Part shown: one piece after another, positions 1 to 6,203 of the stretch
Layout: each line of letters starts with the position of its first letter
Position numbering within the stretch: the first letter of the stretch is position 1
Source of the DNA: Rikenella sp.
GTDB taxonomy: Bacteria > Bacteroidota > Bacteroidia > Bacteroidales > Rikenellaceae
NCBI GenBank assembly: GCA_029054535.1
Contig: JAIDFC010000224.1
Coordinates: forward strand, 1-6,653
DNA length: 6,653 bases
Reading direction: 5' to 3'
Made by a program: the position numbers and the translations under genes
Notes under the pieces: model-generated
What the model saw: the letters and a program-made list of their open reading frames with translations, nothing else
The model's database searches: none
What the model was told of the DNA's origin: nothing

Positions 1-35
1 GACAAGGCGAAACCGATTCCCGGCGTTTTTCTTTG

Positions 36-143
36 TCTACTTTCTTTGACGACAAAGAAAGTAGAAGCCCGCCGGCTTGAGGCGACAAAGAAAAATTTCT
101 TGACAAGAACGAAAGTTCTTTGCGCCGCTTTCTTTCAAGAAAG
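36..143. repeat. Cluster of T/A-rich inverted repeats in the leader before the GH20 gene
   Basis: Several perfect inverted repeats lie in a row. A 13-bp stem pairs 36-48 with 53-65 (TCTACTTTCTTTG / CAAAGAAAGTAGA) around a 4-base loop. A 5-bp stem pairs 97-101 with 105-109. A 6-bp stem pairs AAGAAC (105-110) with GTTCTT (115-120) around a GAAA loop. A 7-bp stem pairs CTTTCTT (128-134) with AAGAAAG (137-143). The motif GACAAAGAAA occurs twice (51-60 and 84-93). The 97-101 and 116-120 segments compete for 105-109, so two folds are mutually exclusive. A related stem occurs at 4174-4191, which suggests a dispersed repeat family rather than a one-off leader. No clear TAnnTTTG promoter box was found between here and the GH20 start at 198, and no gene is supported in 1-197. 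Confidence 0.6.
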
Positions 144-197
144 GAACATACCCACCGTAGCTAAAGACCTGGCATTTACACATAAAAACCGATTTAT

Positions 198-2372
198 ATG
201 CGTCATTCGATATCAGCAGCCTTTTTGGGATTGTTTGCAATAGCTTGTACGAGTCGTCCGGAGCCGCGGGAGGCGGCCGTTATTCCGCAGCCGATGCGGA
301 TGGTCAAGCGGGGGGATTATGTACGGATCGGTCCGGACCGGATTCGGACGGGAGTCGATACTAGCGTCGTTTCGAATCCGGAGGGCTACCGGCTGACCGT
401 CGGACCCGACGGCGCGGAGGTGATCGGCGGGGGCGAGGCCGGGGTTTTCTACGGGTTGCAGACCTTGGAACAGCTCAGAGACTCGGCCGGCTGGGTGCCG
501 ACGGTTGAGATCGAAGACGCGCCGCGGTTCCGGTGGCGGGGGATGCACTTGGACGTGAGTCGGCACTTCTTCCCGAAAGAGTTTATCAAAAGATACCTGG
601 ATATACTGGCTTACCATCGGATCAACGTCTTCCACTGGCACTTGACCGACGGCATCGGTTGGCGGTTGGCGATCGACCGGTATCCGCTCTTGACCGAGCG
701 GGCGGCGTGGCGGCGGGTGAAAGATCCTAAGGCGCCGTGGGTCGGACTGGAACTCAGCGACGAGTCGCGGCGGGACAGTGCGGACACCTATGGCGGGTAC
801 TATACGAAAGAGGATGTGCGCGAGATCGTGGCGTATGCCCGGGCGCGGCACATTACGGTGATTCCGGAGATCGAGATGCCGGGCCATTCCGAGGCGGCGA
901 CGTTCGCCTATCCGGAGTACGCCTGTCCGACGGCCCGGCCGGGGAGCGGTATTTACTGTCCGGGGAACGACTCGACCTTCGTGTTTCTGCAACGGATCGT
1001 CGACGAGGTGGTCGAGCTGTTTCCCGATGCGCCGTACATCCACATCGGCGCCGACGAAGTGGGGAAGGAGCAGTGGAGGGGGTGTCCGTTGTGCCAGGCG
1101 CGGATGCGGACCGAGGGGCTCAAGGACGAGCATGAGTTGCAGAGCTATTTCGTACACCGAATGGAGGAGCATATCAACGCCAAAGGGAAGGCGATGATCG
1201 GTTACGACGAGATTCTCGAAGGGGGACTGGCTCCGAATGCGACCGTGATGTCTTGGACCGGCTTCGAGGGGGGCGTGCGAGCGGCCAACGCCGGGCACGA
1301 TGCGGTGATGGTGCCGCTGGACTACGTCTACTTCGACCATTACCAGGGGCAAAATCCTTGCGAACCGCAGGCCTGGGGAGGATATAACGGGTTGCCGCGC
1401 GTCTACTCGTTCGATCCGGTGCGACCGGAGATCGAGGCGGACAAACGGCACCATATTCTCGGCGGGCAGGCCAATATCTGGACCGAAAACATTCGGACGC
1501 CGGAACACGTGGAATACATGTTGCTGCCACGCTTGGCGGCGTTGGCGGAGGCCTTGTGGACGGATACGACGGCTAAGGACTGGGGGCGTTTTGAACGGAA
1601 ATTGGATCGGCAGTTGAGTCGTTATGCGGCGCGGGGATGGAATTATGCCGAGAGCGGATTCACACCGTTCGTTGCGGAACAATATTTCCGTCCGGACGGA
1701 GCGTTGGTCGTGCGGTTAGAGACGGAATTGTCGGGCTATCCGATCCGCTACACGCTGGACGGGAGTCTCCCTTCCGAAGGGGCGGAGTTGTATACGGACT
1801 CTATTGTAATCAAGGAACCGGCGACGCTGACGGCTCGGGCGTTCCGGGGAGGAGAGCCGGCGGGGTGCGTGCTGAAGGTGCCGCACTTGCTGAACCGGGC
1901 GACGCTGGCGAAGGTCTCCTATGCGACGCCTTACAACCCGGCCTACACGGGCGGAGGCGATACGGCGCTGGTGGACAATCGATACGCTTTCAAACGGGGC
2001 GACGACCGAGCTTGGCAGGGGTTCGAGGGGACGGATATGGATCTGACGCTGGATTTGGGCGAGGAGCAACCGGTGGCAGGGGTGTGGACGGAGTTCTTGC
2101 AACATATTGCCTCGACGTCGGTGATGCTGCCGACCCGCCTGGCGGTGTGGACGTCGACGGATGGACAGAATTTTACGCGGGTTGTGGATCGAGCTGTAGA
2201 GGAGGACGACGATTCGGAGGTCATGATCCGACCGTTCGACCTTCGATTCGAGGCTCCGGTCTCGGCGCGGTACGTGAGGATCCGGGCGACGAACCGAGGG
2301 GTATTGCCGGTTGGACATCCGCGCGAGGGTTCGCCGGCCTGGGTCTTCACGGACGAAGTGGTGGTCTACTGA
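198..2372 (+). CDS. GH20 beta-N-acetylhexosaminidase lipoprotein with C-terminal F5/8C-like module
   Basis: This 724-residue exo-enzyme should remove terminal beta-linked GlcNAc or GalNAc from glycans such as mucin or N-glycans by substrate-assisted catalysis. The N-terminus is a short hydrophobic signal peptide with a lipobox-like AIAC ending at Cys17, so a lipid-anchored envelope protein is likely; no acidic surface-export signal follows the cysteine. An N-terminal GH20b-type domain spans roughly residues 27-105. The catalytic barrel (about 110-460) carries R114, HWHLTD with D151, EIEMPGH with H230, the catalytic pair D286-E287 in GADE, W353, W393, the Y378/D380 pair, and W428/E430 in ANIWTE; these match the known GH20 active-site set. 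Residues about 492-560 resemble the chitobiase/hexosaminidase C-terminal domain (YTLDGSLP), and about 575-724 resemble an F5/8 type C (CBM32-like) carbohydrate-binding module. The start is the only one that gives a signal peptide. There is no clear Shine-Dalgarno, as is usual in Bacteroidetes. The gene is monocistronic, with a terminator 50 bases downstream. The exact glycan target cannot be read from sequence. Confidence 0.96.
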   Translation: MRHSISAAFLGLFAIACTSRPEPREAAVIPQPMRMVKRGDYVRIGPDRIRTGVDTSVVSNPEGYRLTVGPDGAEVIGGGEAGVFYGLQTLEQLRDSAGWVPTVEIEDAPRFRWRGMHLDVSRHFFPKEFIKRYLDILAYHRINVFHWHLTDGIGWRLAIDRYPLLTERAAWRRVKDPKAPWVGLELSDESRRDSADTYGGYYTKEDVREIVAYARARHITVIPEIEMPGHSEAATFAYPEYACPTARPGSGIYCPGNDSTFVFLQRIVDEVVELFPDAPYIHIGADEVGKEQWRGCPLCQARMRTEGLKDEHELQSYFVHRMEEHINAKGKAMIGYDEILEGGLAPNATVMSWTGFEGGVRAANAGHDAVMVPLDYVYFDHYQGQNPCEPQAWGGYNGLPRVYSFDPVRPEIEADKRHHILGGQANIWTENIRTPEHVEYMLLPRLAALAEALWTDTTAKDWGRFERKLDRQLSRYAARGWNYAESGFTPFVAEQYFRPDGALVVRLETELSGYPIRYTLDGSLPSEGAELYTDSIVIKEPATLTARAFRGGEPAGCVLKVPHLLNRATLAKVSYATPYNPAYTGGGDTALVDNRYAFKRGDDRAWQGFEGTDMDLTLDLGEEQPVAGVWTEFLQHIASTSVMLPTRLAVWTSTDGQNFTRVVDRAVEEDDDSEVMIRPFDLRFEAPVSARYVRIRATNRGVLPVGHPREGSPAWVFTDEVVVY

Positions 2373-2421
2373 TCGGGGCTACGGACTCTCGACGCCGGGC
2401 GACTTGCCCAGATTGATTTTG

Positions 2422-2449
2422 ACGGAGCGCTATTACCGCTCCGTTTTTT
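2422..2449 (+). terminator. Intrinsic terminator of the GH20 gene
   Basis: An 8-bp perfect stem, ACGGAGCG (2422-2429) with CGCTCCGT (2437-2444), has a 7-base loop and runs into six T residues (2444-2449). It lies 50 bases past the GH20 stop codon. The opposite strand has no T-tract after the stem, so it should act only on + strand transcripts. Confidence 0.88.
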
Positions 2450-2483
2450 ATTGCTTTTGTCGGTTTTTCTCGTTGGGCTTGTT

Positions 2484-2510
2484 TTTCTCTGCCGGATGGC
2501 CCCAGAGAAA
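2484..2510. repeat. 8-bp inverted repeat between convergent genes
   Basis: TTTCTCTG (2484-2491) pairs perfectly with CAGAGAAA (2503-2510) around an 11-base loop. It lies between the convergent GH20 and ABC ATPase genes. Neither strand has a T-tract after the stem, so it is not a standard intrinsic terminator. It may help mRNA 3' end formation for the ABC gene or be a relic repeat. The rest of 2450-2631 holds a G8 run at 2550-2557 and no gene that I can support. Confidence 0.4.
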
Positions 2511-2631
2511 CGCAGTATCGCTCGCCCGGGACGCATCATGCCTTTTGTCGGGGGGGGCGCAGGGCGCGGTTTTGGGGAAATCAAAGAGTCTGACACTGTT
2601 GCACTCGTAGCTTGCGGTACGGTACCCGAGA

Positions 2632-4080
2632 TTACCCGTTCCGCCGCAGCTCCAGCCGTCGGTCGATACACGATGGAAGATCCGATTCCACGTGCGACAC
2701 ATAGATCAACGATTTGCCCGGCCGACCGCAAAAGGCCTCGACGATCGCCCTCACCCGCGCCTTGTTGATCTGGTCGAGCCCGTTGAGCGGCTCGTCCAGG
2801 ATCAGCAGGTCCGGATCCTTGACGAACGCCCGCGCCAGCAGAACCAGTCGTTGTTCGCCGCTCGACAGCCGCAGGAACGACCGATCGGCTACCGCTCCGA
2901 TTCCGAACACCTCCATCCAGGCCTCGGCCGAGGTCAATTGCTCGGCAGTCGGTGTCTCGTACAGCCCCAGCGAGTCGAAATAACCCGATGCCGCTAAGTT
3001 CACCGCCGGGATCGGTTTCAAAAACGACCGGTGCATCTCCGCACTCACGTATCCGATCCGTCGTTTGATCTCCCAAATGCTCTCGCCCGTACCGCGCTGC
3101 CGACCGAATAGGGTGATGTCCTGCGCATAGGCTTGCGGATTGTCGGCACAGATCAAACTCAGCAGCGTCGACTTTCCCGACCCGTTCGGTCCGGCCAGGG
3201 CCCATCGCTCGCCGTTTCGGACGGTCCAGTCCAGTGCGTCGAGAATCGTCCGATCGCCGTAACGAATCGTAACCCCGCGGAGTCGAACCGCCTCTTCGCA
3301 GGTCAACGGCTCACGTTCGGGCGCCGGCAGGGCGATGGCCGGAGGCAAAACCGCAACCGATGGTCGCCGAAAGAGGCTGGCCGGAATTTTCGGTCCCAGT
3401 TGCCGATCTTCCAACCTGTAAATATGGGTAATAAAATCCGGTATCTCGGCTTCGTCCGACAGCACGAGAATGAGTTGAAGCCCCTCCATCGCGGTCAGTT
3501 GTCCCAACAACTCGTTCATCACGGCACGTGCCTCGGTGTCCAGACCGATAAACGGATTGTCTACCGCCAAAACTCGTGCTTGGGTCAGCAACATGCGGAC
3601 GATCTGGAACTTACGCAGTTCGCCGCTCGATAGTAGTACGACCGGTTTGTCCAGCATCGGGTGAATCGCCAACAGGTCGTAGAGCTCCTTCCGAAACGCC
3701 GGGTCGGCGGTCTCGATCCGGTCGAGCAGCTCGCCCACGCGCGGGGCGTTCTCGTTGTCGCACGAATTCCACCGCTGTTGATAGTAATATTCGCCGTCTT
3801 CGGCCCGATTATATGTCTCGTGGAAAGCGATGTATCGCATCCCGCCGCCGGCTCTCTTTCGATCGCCGCTCGCGAATCCGTACGTCAAGCGTCCGCTCCG
3901 CAGTGCCCGACGACCCAACAAGGTCTCGATCAATGCGCTCTTCCCGCTGCCGTTCTCGCCGACAACGGCCACCTGCTCGCCCTCTTCTAACCTGAAATTC
4001 AACGGCGAGGCAAACTCATATCCCCCTTCGCTCAATACGGCGTCTGTCAAACGAATCGTTACTTCCTCCATTTGTTCCAT
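2632..4080 (-). CDS. Tandem-domain soluble ABC ATPase, ModF/PhrA-like
   Basis: This 482-residue protein consists of two ABC nucleotide-binding domains and no membrane segment, the layout and size of ModF-type proteins (E. coli ModF is about 490 residues). NBD1 has Walker A GENGSGKS (41-48), signature LSSGE (150-154) and Walker B at D174. The catalytic Glu position is Asn175 (VDNP), and the switch His position is Asp209 (LSDE). NBD2 is canonical: Walker A GPNGSGKS (297-304), LSSGE (405-409), Walker B D429 with catalytic E430 (ILDEP), and switch His463 (VSH). The usual Q-loop glutamine is not obvious in NBD2 (GYVSAEMH), which is common in the ModF family. One composite ATP site should therefore hydrolyse and the other mainly bind. 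ModF itself is associated with molybdate transport loci, but no molybdate genes lie in this window, so substrate and partner are unknown; a regulatory or translation-linked role is also possible. An alternative in-frame ATG lies three codons inside (4071). The gene is divergent from the channel gene at 4245. Confidence 0.93.
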   Translation of the reverse strand: MEQMEEVTIRLTDAVLSEGGYEFASPLNFRLEEGEQVAVVGENGSGKSALIETLLGRRALRSGRLTYGFASGDRKRAGGGMRYIAFHETYNRAEDGEYYYQQRWNSCDNENAPRVGELLDRIETADPAFRKELYDLLAIHPMLDKPVVLLSSGELRKFQIVRMLLTQARVLAVDNPFIGLDTEARAVMNELLGQLTAMEGLQLILVLSDEAEIPDFITHIYRLEDRQLGPKIPASLFRRPSVAVLPPAIALPAPEREPLTCEEAVRLRGVTIRYGDRTILDALDWTVRNGERWALAGPNGSGKSTLLSLICADNPQAYAQDITLFGRQRGTGESIWEIKRRIGYVSAEMHRSFLKPIPAVNLAASGYFDSLGLYETPTAEQLTSAEAWMEVFGIGAVADRSFLRLSSGEQRLVLLARAFVKDPDLLILDEPLNGLDQINKARVRAIVEAFCGRPGKSLIYVSHVESDLPSCIDRRLELRRNG

Positions 4081-4096
4081 TCGATTGATTTTCGCC

Positions 4097-4129
4097 CAAA
4101 AATAACCGAAACCGATTATTATTCCTAAA
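4097..4129 (-). promoter_or_regulatory. Candidate Bacteroidetes promoter for the ABC ATPase
   Basis: Read on the minus strand, a -7 box TATTTTTG (complement of 4097-4104) fits TAnnTTTG exactly. It is preceded by TTTA (complement of 4126-4129) after a 21-base spacer, one mismatch from the TTTG -33 box. Transcription would start near 4090, giving a leader of only about 10-20 bases before the ATG at 4080 or 4071. Confidence 0.4.
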
Positions 4130-4133
4130 TTTG
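4126..4133 (+). promoter_or_regulatory. Candidate -7 box for the MscS-type channel gene
   Basis: TAAATTTG matches TAnnTTTG perfectly on the + strand. No TTTG is visible at the usual 19-21 bases upstream, so support is partial. It would give a leader of about 100 bases containing the hairpin at 4174-4191. The box overlaps the -33 element of the candidate divergent promoter. Confidence 0.3.
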
Positions 4134-4173
4134 TCCAAAACCTAATCTTGGTTTCGGATCTGGCTCCGCGGTC

Positions 4174-4191
4174 CTTTCTTTTTTAAGAAAG
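4174..4191. repeat. TTTCTT/AAGAAA inverted repeat in the leader of the channel gene
   Basis: CTTTCTT (4174-4180) pairs with AAGAAAG (4185-4191) around a TTTT loop. After one mismatch the stem continues with GT (4171-4172) and AC (4193-4194). It closely resembles the stem at 128-143 before the GH20 gene, so the two are probably copies of one repeat family or functional element. It lacks a trailing T-tract. Confidence 0.55.
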
Positions 4192-4244
4192 AACAATTCC
4201 TGGCGGCACCATGCAAGTTCCGAATCCAATTAAGATCTCGAGAT

Positions 4245-5171
4245 ATGTTAGGGATATTAGTTCAGTTACCGACCGATCCGGCCGTATTGGCGAAAGCCGA
4301 CAGTGTGAAAACCTCCTTTTCACAGAAATTGAGCGCCTTGTCCGAGATGTCGGGGGCCGATCTGTTGAAGGCCGCTACGAGCGGGATTGCCAACGTGGCA
4401 TTGAAAGTCGTGATCGCCCTGTTGATTTTCTGGGTGGGTCGCTGGTTGATCCGGCGCGTGCGGAAGCTCCTGGAACGGATCATGACCCGGAGAAACGTGG
4501 ATATTTCGTTGCGGGCGTTTTTGATGAGTCTGGTGAACATCACCTTGATGTTGTTTCTCATAATCACCATTATCGGCGTGTTGGGGATCGACACGACCTC
4601 GTTCATCGCCCTGTTCGCTTCTGCGGGGTTGGCGATCGGTATGGCGCTGAGCGGCACGCTGCAGAACTTTGCCGGCGGGGTGATGATCCTGTTGTTTCGT
4701 CCGTTCCGGGTGGGGGACTTCATCGAGGCACAGGGGCAGAGCGGGACAGTCAAGGAGATCCAGCTGATCCATACGCTGCTTAATACGCCGGACAACAAGA
4801 CGATCCTCTTGCCGAACGGTCCGGTGTCGACGGGGATCATCAACAACTACTCGCGGGAGCCTCGGCGACGGGTGGATTGGACCTTCGGGATCGCTTACGG
4901 CGACGACTACGACTTGGCGCGGACGACGATCGCGGAGCTGCTGGCGGCGGATGAACGGGTGGCGAAAGATCCGGCGCCGTTTATCGCCTTGTCTGCGCTG
5001 GCGGACAGCTCGGTGAATATCGTCGTACGGGCTTGGGTCGACTCGAGCGAGTATTGGAACGTCTACTTCGACATGAACGAGCGGGTCTACAAGGTCTTCT
5101 CGACCAAAGGGCTGAACATCCCGTTCCCGCAAATGGACGTACATCTCTACAAGGAGGGGGGCGCGGAATAA
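4245..5171 (+). CDS. MscS-family small-conductance mechanosensitive channel
   Basis: This 308-residue inner-membrane channel would open under membrane tension and release solutes during hypo-osmotic shock. Hydrophobic segments lie at about 48-69 (TM1), 90-116 (TM2) and 119-150 (TM3), followed by a soluble beta/mixed cage domain to the C-terminus. TM3 has the characteristic Ala/Gly packing, with G128, A130, G132, A134 and G137, then the TM3b stretch LQNFAGG and the FRPFRVGD motif (151-158). By alignment to E. coli MscS, the pore-lining L105 and L109 correspond to L129 and M133, and the hinge G113 to G137. The length is close to the small MscS class (286 residues in E. coli), so it has no extra sensor domains. 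The start at 4245 is the first in-frame ATG and leaves an N-terminal tail of about 45 residues before TM1. It appears to be monocistronic, ending at a strong terminator. Paralogues are common, so the exact gene symbol is not assigned. Confidence 0.95.
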   Translation: MLGILVQLPTDPAVLAKADSVKTSFSQKLSALSEMSGADLLKAATSGIANVALKVVIALLIFWVGRWLIRRVRKLLERIMTRRNVDISLRAFLMSLVNITLMLFLIITIIGVLGIDTTSFIALFASAGLAIGMALSGTLQNFAGGVMILLFRPFRVGDFIEAQGQSGTVKEIQLIHTLLNTPDNKTILLPNGPVSTGIINNYSREPRRRVDWTFGIAYGDDYDLARTTIAELLAADERVAKDPAPFIALSALADSSVNIVVRAWVDSSEYWNVYFDMNERVYKVFSTKGLNIPFPQMDVHLYKEGGAE

Positions 5172-5201
5172 CATTCTGTTGTCTGCTCTATAAAAGCGAC
5201 A

Positions 5202-5243
5202 GGCGGCGCGATTCCGGGCAAAGAATCGCGCCGCCTCGTTTCT
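5202..5243. terminator. Bidirectional intrinsic terminator between channel and lipoprotein genes
   Basis: A perfect 13-bp GC-rich stem pairs 5202-5214 (GGCGGCGCGATTC) with 5223-5235 (GAATCGCGCCGCC) around an 8-base loop. On the + strand it is followed by TCGTTTCTT, and on the minus strand by TGTCGCTTTTATA. It lies between the ends of two convergent genes and can serve both. Confidence 0.88.
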
Positions 5244-5267
5244 TAATGAAACGTCGAATCGCAAGGG

Positions 5268-5684
5268 TTATCTCGTACGTTTATAATAGTAAACGCCATC
5301 ATCCGCCCCCCAGTCCAGCACCAATTCTGTCTGCGTGAGAGACTTGATTTTCATGCGGTCCGTATCGCCGTCATCGTAGTTTACGTACAAGTAGCCAGAT
5401 TTCACTTCATACTCAAACGGGTAATTTTCTCGAATTCCGTCATCGATTACCACAAAGGTCCCTCGACCATTTGTATTGAATGTCCAGGTAACTTGTAAAC
5501 CGTATGCAGCCCCGTATTCGGTATCCCACCCGTCTTCGTCGTCGTACACTTTGTACTGTTCCCAGCTACCGACCAAATTGGAAACAGTCGTTGCTTTTTT
5601 CTCTTCGTTTTTGTCGTCGTCTTTCTTACAGCCCACGAAGGTTACGAGCGAGAATGCCAACAGAGCATAAATCAATTTTTTCAT
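5268..5684 (-). CDS. Small lipocalin-like surface lipoprotein
   Basis: A 138-residue protein starts at MKKLIYALLAFSLV, with a type II signal peptide and lipobox FVGC ending at Cys19. An upstream ATG (5708) would add eight residues before the positively charged signal start and is less likely. The cysteine is followed by KKDDDKNEEKK, a charged acidic stretch that resembles the Bacteroidetes lipoprotein export signal, so exposure on the outer surface of the outer membrane is inferred. The mature domain (about 36-138) begins NLVGSWE, continues with alternating beta-strand patterns (VTWTFNTNGRGTFVV, YEVKSGYLYVNY) and ends LVLDW...YYYKR. This is the pattern of the Bacteroidetes lipocalin-like lipoproteins, which usually have no assigned ligand. 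It looks more AT-rich than its neighbours. It shares the terminator at 5202-5243 with the channel gene and lies downstream, on the same strand, of the structured RNA at 5737-5983, with no separate promoter that I can recognise. Confidence 0.88.
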   Translation of the reverse strand: MKKLIYALLAFSLVTFVGCKKDDDKNEEKKATTVSNLVGSWEQYKVYDDEDGWDTEYGAAYGLQVTWTFNTNGRGTFVVIDDGIRENYPFEYEVKSGYLYVNYDDGDTDRMKIKSLTQTELVLDWGADDGVYYYKRTR

Positions 5685-5736
5685 ATCAATCGGTGATTTT
5701 TTGTGCACCCCGACTCCATCAGATGCCGTTTTCGGT

Positions 5737-5983
5737 AAAAAAGAAAGTGTGGAGTCGTTAGTCTATCTGCGTAGAGGTTCTGGAATACCCTGAGACAAAT
5801 AAACAATACCCCACACTTGTATATAACGAACGGGCAGAATGCTCCGTTGCGTTTGTATACAAGCTATGAGTGTTTATCGCCCTCCTTGTCTCAGTTGAAA
5901 TTTTCCAGATTTCTACGCAAGGATAAAAGCTAAACACTTTCATCGAAATATGTCCGCCGAGGCCTCTTGCGAGGATCCCGACC
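5737..5983 (-). ncRNA. ssrS: Rod-shaped structured RNA, probable 6S RNA
   Basis: The segment 5744-5940 folds on itself from end to end. The outer helix pairs 5744-5750 with 5934-5940 (AAAGTGT/ACACTTT). Going inward, 5758-5761 pairs with 5930-5933, 5764-5767 with 5922-5925, 5768-5775 with 5912-5919 (TGCGTAGA/TCTACGCA), 5779-5785 with 5903-5909 (TCTGGAA/TTCCAGA) and 5790-5798 with 5886-5894 (CTGAGACAA/TTGTCTCAG). Then comes a central open region (5799-5815 against 5864-5885) that can partly close through ATAAACA/TGTTTAT. The apical helices are 5816-5823/5856-5863, 5825-5828/5850-5853 and 5829-5833/5844-5848. A long interrupted closing stem, central bubble and apical stem-loop at about 200 nt is the 6S RNA plan, an RNA that binds RNA polymerase holoenzyme by mimicking an open promoter. 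The minus strand is chosen because a perfect promoter precedes it (5987-6018) and a run of six T follows the outer helix (5742-5737). The start near 5983 is approximate; about 40 nt may be processed off. The alternative is another Bacteroidales RNA class such as Bacteroidales-1. Confidence 0.62.
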
Positions 5984-5986
5984 GGA

Positions 5987-6018
5987 CAAAGATAGAAAAT
6001 GTTCGGGTAACACTCAAA
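5987..6018 (-). promoter_or_regulatory. Strong Bacteroidetes promoter for the 6S-like RNA
   Basis: On the minus strand, TTTG (complement of 6015-6018) is followed after exactly 20 bases by TATCTTTG (complement of 5987-5994). Both boxes match the Bacteroidetes primary-sigma consensus TTTG / TAnnTTTG perfectly. Transcription should begin around 5979-5983 and run into the rod structure. Confidence 0.78.
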
Positions 6019-6019
6019 T

Positions 6020-6074
6020 GGGGTATTGCAATGGCAAAGGTCGGGGAAAGTTTCTGAAATTCCGCCATTGCCCC
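6020..6074. repeat. Inverted repeat directly upstream of the ncRNA promoter
   Basis: GCAATGGC (6028-6035) pairs perfectly with GCCATTGC (6064-6071), flanked outside by GGG/CCC. An inner GGAA (6045-6048) / TTCC (6060-6063) helix stacks against it. It begins two bases beyond the -33 box. It could be an operator, an upstream RNA end or part of the hairpin array to the right. No T-tract follows it on either strand. Between it and about 6203 I see only short palindromes (GCTATAGC at 6119-6126, ACTATT/AATAGT at 6139-6155) and a weak + strand stem with a T-run at 6164-6190, and no gene. Confidence 0.5.
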
Positions 6075-6203
6075 GGCACTATGTTCGTCGTATCTTGCCG
6101 TTTACGGGAGTAGGGGCAGCTATAGCGCGCGGTTAGAAACTATTTTTAGAATAGTATAGCGATACGCAGCATCGGACGCGTTGCGTTTTTACTTGGGTTT
6201 TCG

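Noticed and set aside
213..1682. 489-codon open frame antisense to the GH20 gene
   Set aside because: It has no recognisable domain, is Arg/Pro/His-rich as expected from the complement of a GC-rich gene, and lies wholly under a well-supported enzyme.
2366..3205. 279-codon minus-strand frame overlapping the ABC ATPase
   Set aside because: It is out of frame with NBD2, whose Walker and signature motifs are intact, and its composition is that of a frame shadow.
4320..5264. 314-codon open frame antisense to the MscS channel gene
   Set aside because: Its composition is Arg/Gln/His/Asp-rich with no membrane or domain pattern, and the + strand frame is an unmistakable MscS.
5758..5943. 61-codon minus-strand frame inside the rod RNA
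   Set aside because: The frame coincides with the self-complementary arms and has no protein-like pattern. RNA structure explains the sequence better.
5740..5945. Insertion sequence or MITE based on the long inverted arms
   Set aside because: No transposase or target-site duplication was seen. The pairing is spread over many short helices along the whole length rather than at the termini, and a consensus promoter and T-tract bracket it.
6164..6190. Possible + strand terminator (ACGCAGC/GTTGCGT stem with a T-run)
   Set aside because: The stem is short with a 9-base loop and one G-U pair, and no + strand gene or promoter upstream would need it.
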